Source of the DNA: Chloroflexia bacterium
GTDB taxonomy: Bacteria > Chloroflexota > Chloroflexia > Thermomicrobiales > UBA6265
Assembly: GCA_013698495.1 (NCBI GenBank)
Contig: JACCUV010000391.1
Location: 1-5,270 of the forward strand
Direction of reading: 5' to 3'
Length of the DNA stretch: 5,270 nucleotides
Under the pieces are notes generated by a model that was not told the DNA's origin, made no database searches, and saw nothing but the letters and a program-made list of their open reading frames with translations. The translations under genes were made by a program, and so were the position numbers. Below are positions 5,169-5,270 of the stretch, in pieces. Position 1 is the stretch's first letter. Every line of letters begins with the position of its first letter.

Positions 5169-5270
5169 ATGGTTGCCATTGTGAAAGTCACCGGGAGTGG
5201 TCAAATCACGATTCCCGCGGCAATGCGCCGCAAGCACAACATCGAACAGGGAGATCGCATCCTAGTCGCT
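5169..5270 (+). CDS. AbrB/MazE-type (SpoVT-AbrB domain) antitoxin or regulator, N-terminal part
   Basis: The first 34 residues are present before the window ends. They contain KVTGSGQITIPAAMRRKHNI (6-25) followed by EQGDRILVA, the standard swapped-hairpin SpoVT-AbrB DNA-binding domain, with the G-Q-I-T-I-P signature and the basic residues that touch DNA. Proteins of this size class are usually antitoxins of VapBC- or MazEF-like modules that bind their toxin and repress their own operon, so a PIN or MazF-type toxin gene is expected beyond the right edge. A standalone AbrB-like regulator cannot be excluded. The remnant at 4940-5107 resembles the tail such a protein should have. Confidence 0.9.
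   Translation, partial: MVAIVKVTGSGQITIPAAMRRKHNIEQGDRILVA

Noticed and set aside
4643..5191. Minus-strand ORF of 182 codons across the right intergenic region
   Set aside because: It covers the reductase start, the duplicated promoter module and the antitoxin start; the protein is Cys/His/Arg-scattered with no domain, and third-position base use does not fit.

Overview
The window is moderately GC-rich bacterial DNA with dense, strongly third-position-GC coding. Nothing in it fixes the taxon. A deazaflavin (F420)-dependent reductase of the DDN type, a MIP18-type Mrp ATPase with the CPDC motif, a TetR/DHA2 efflux pair and an AbrB-type antitoxin together suit a soil or thermophile lineage that makes F420. 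My best guess is Chloroflexota (Thermomicrobia-like), with Actinomycetota as the alternative. This is inference from family distribution, not from a marker gene.

Layout, left to right. Positions 2-70 hold the last 22 codons of an unidentified plus-strand gene. Positions 71-360 have no convincing gene but carry three compact stem-loops (180-286). A doubtful 76-codon ORF with a very good Shine-Dalgarno lies at 361-591. Mrp/ApbC, the iron-sulfur cluster carrier ATPase, is on the minus strand at 575-1681; its last four codons, stop included, are tandemly duplicated. A TetR regulator (minus, about 1823-2416) is divergent from a 14-helix DHA2 drug/proton antiporter (plus, 2678-4324). Between them is a perfect 16-bp palindrome (2569-2584) that is a good operator candidate. 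The antiporter converges on, and overlaps by 26 bp, a small F420-dependent nitroreductase/quinone-reductase-like gene (minus, 4299-4697).

The right end (4698-5168) is the most unusual part. It holds an imperfect duplication of a promoter/start-codon module (4784-4823 and 4873-4909), an 18-bp inverted repeat (4939-4956), and an open stretch (4940-5107) that reads like the C-terminal half of an AbrB/MazE-type antitoxin without its DNA-binding half. Right after it, a complete AbrB/MazE-type antitoxin start with a strong ribosome binding site begins at 5169 and runs off the edge. This looks like a decayed or rearranged toxin-antitoxin locus next to a living one.

Functionally, the TetR/DHA2 pair is a standard self-contained efflux module. 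Mrp is housekeeping and downstream of TetR on the same strand, but 141 bp away. The reductase may belong to the same detoxification neighbourhood. I see no clearly new multi-gene system. The items worth checking are the antitoxin remnant, the duplicated promoter module and the structured left intergenic region.
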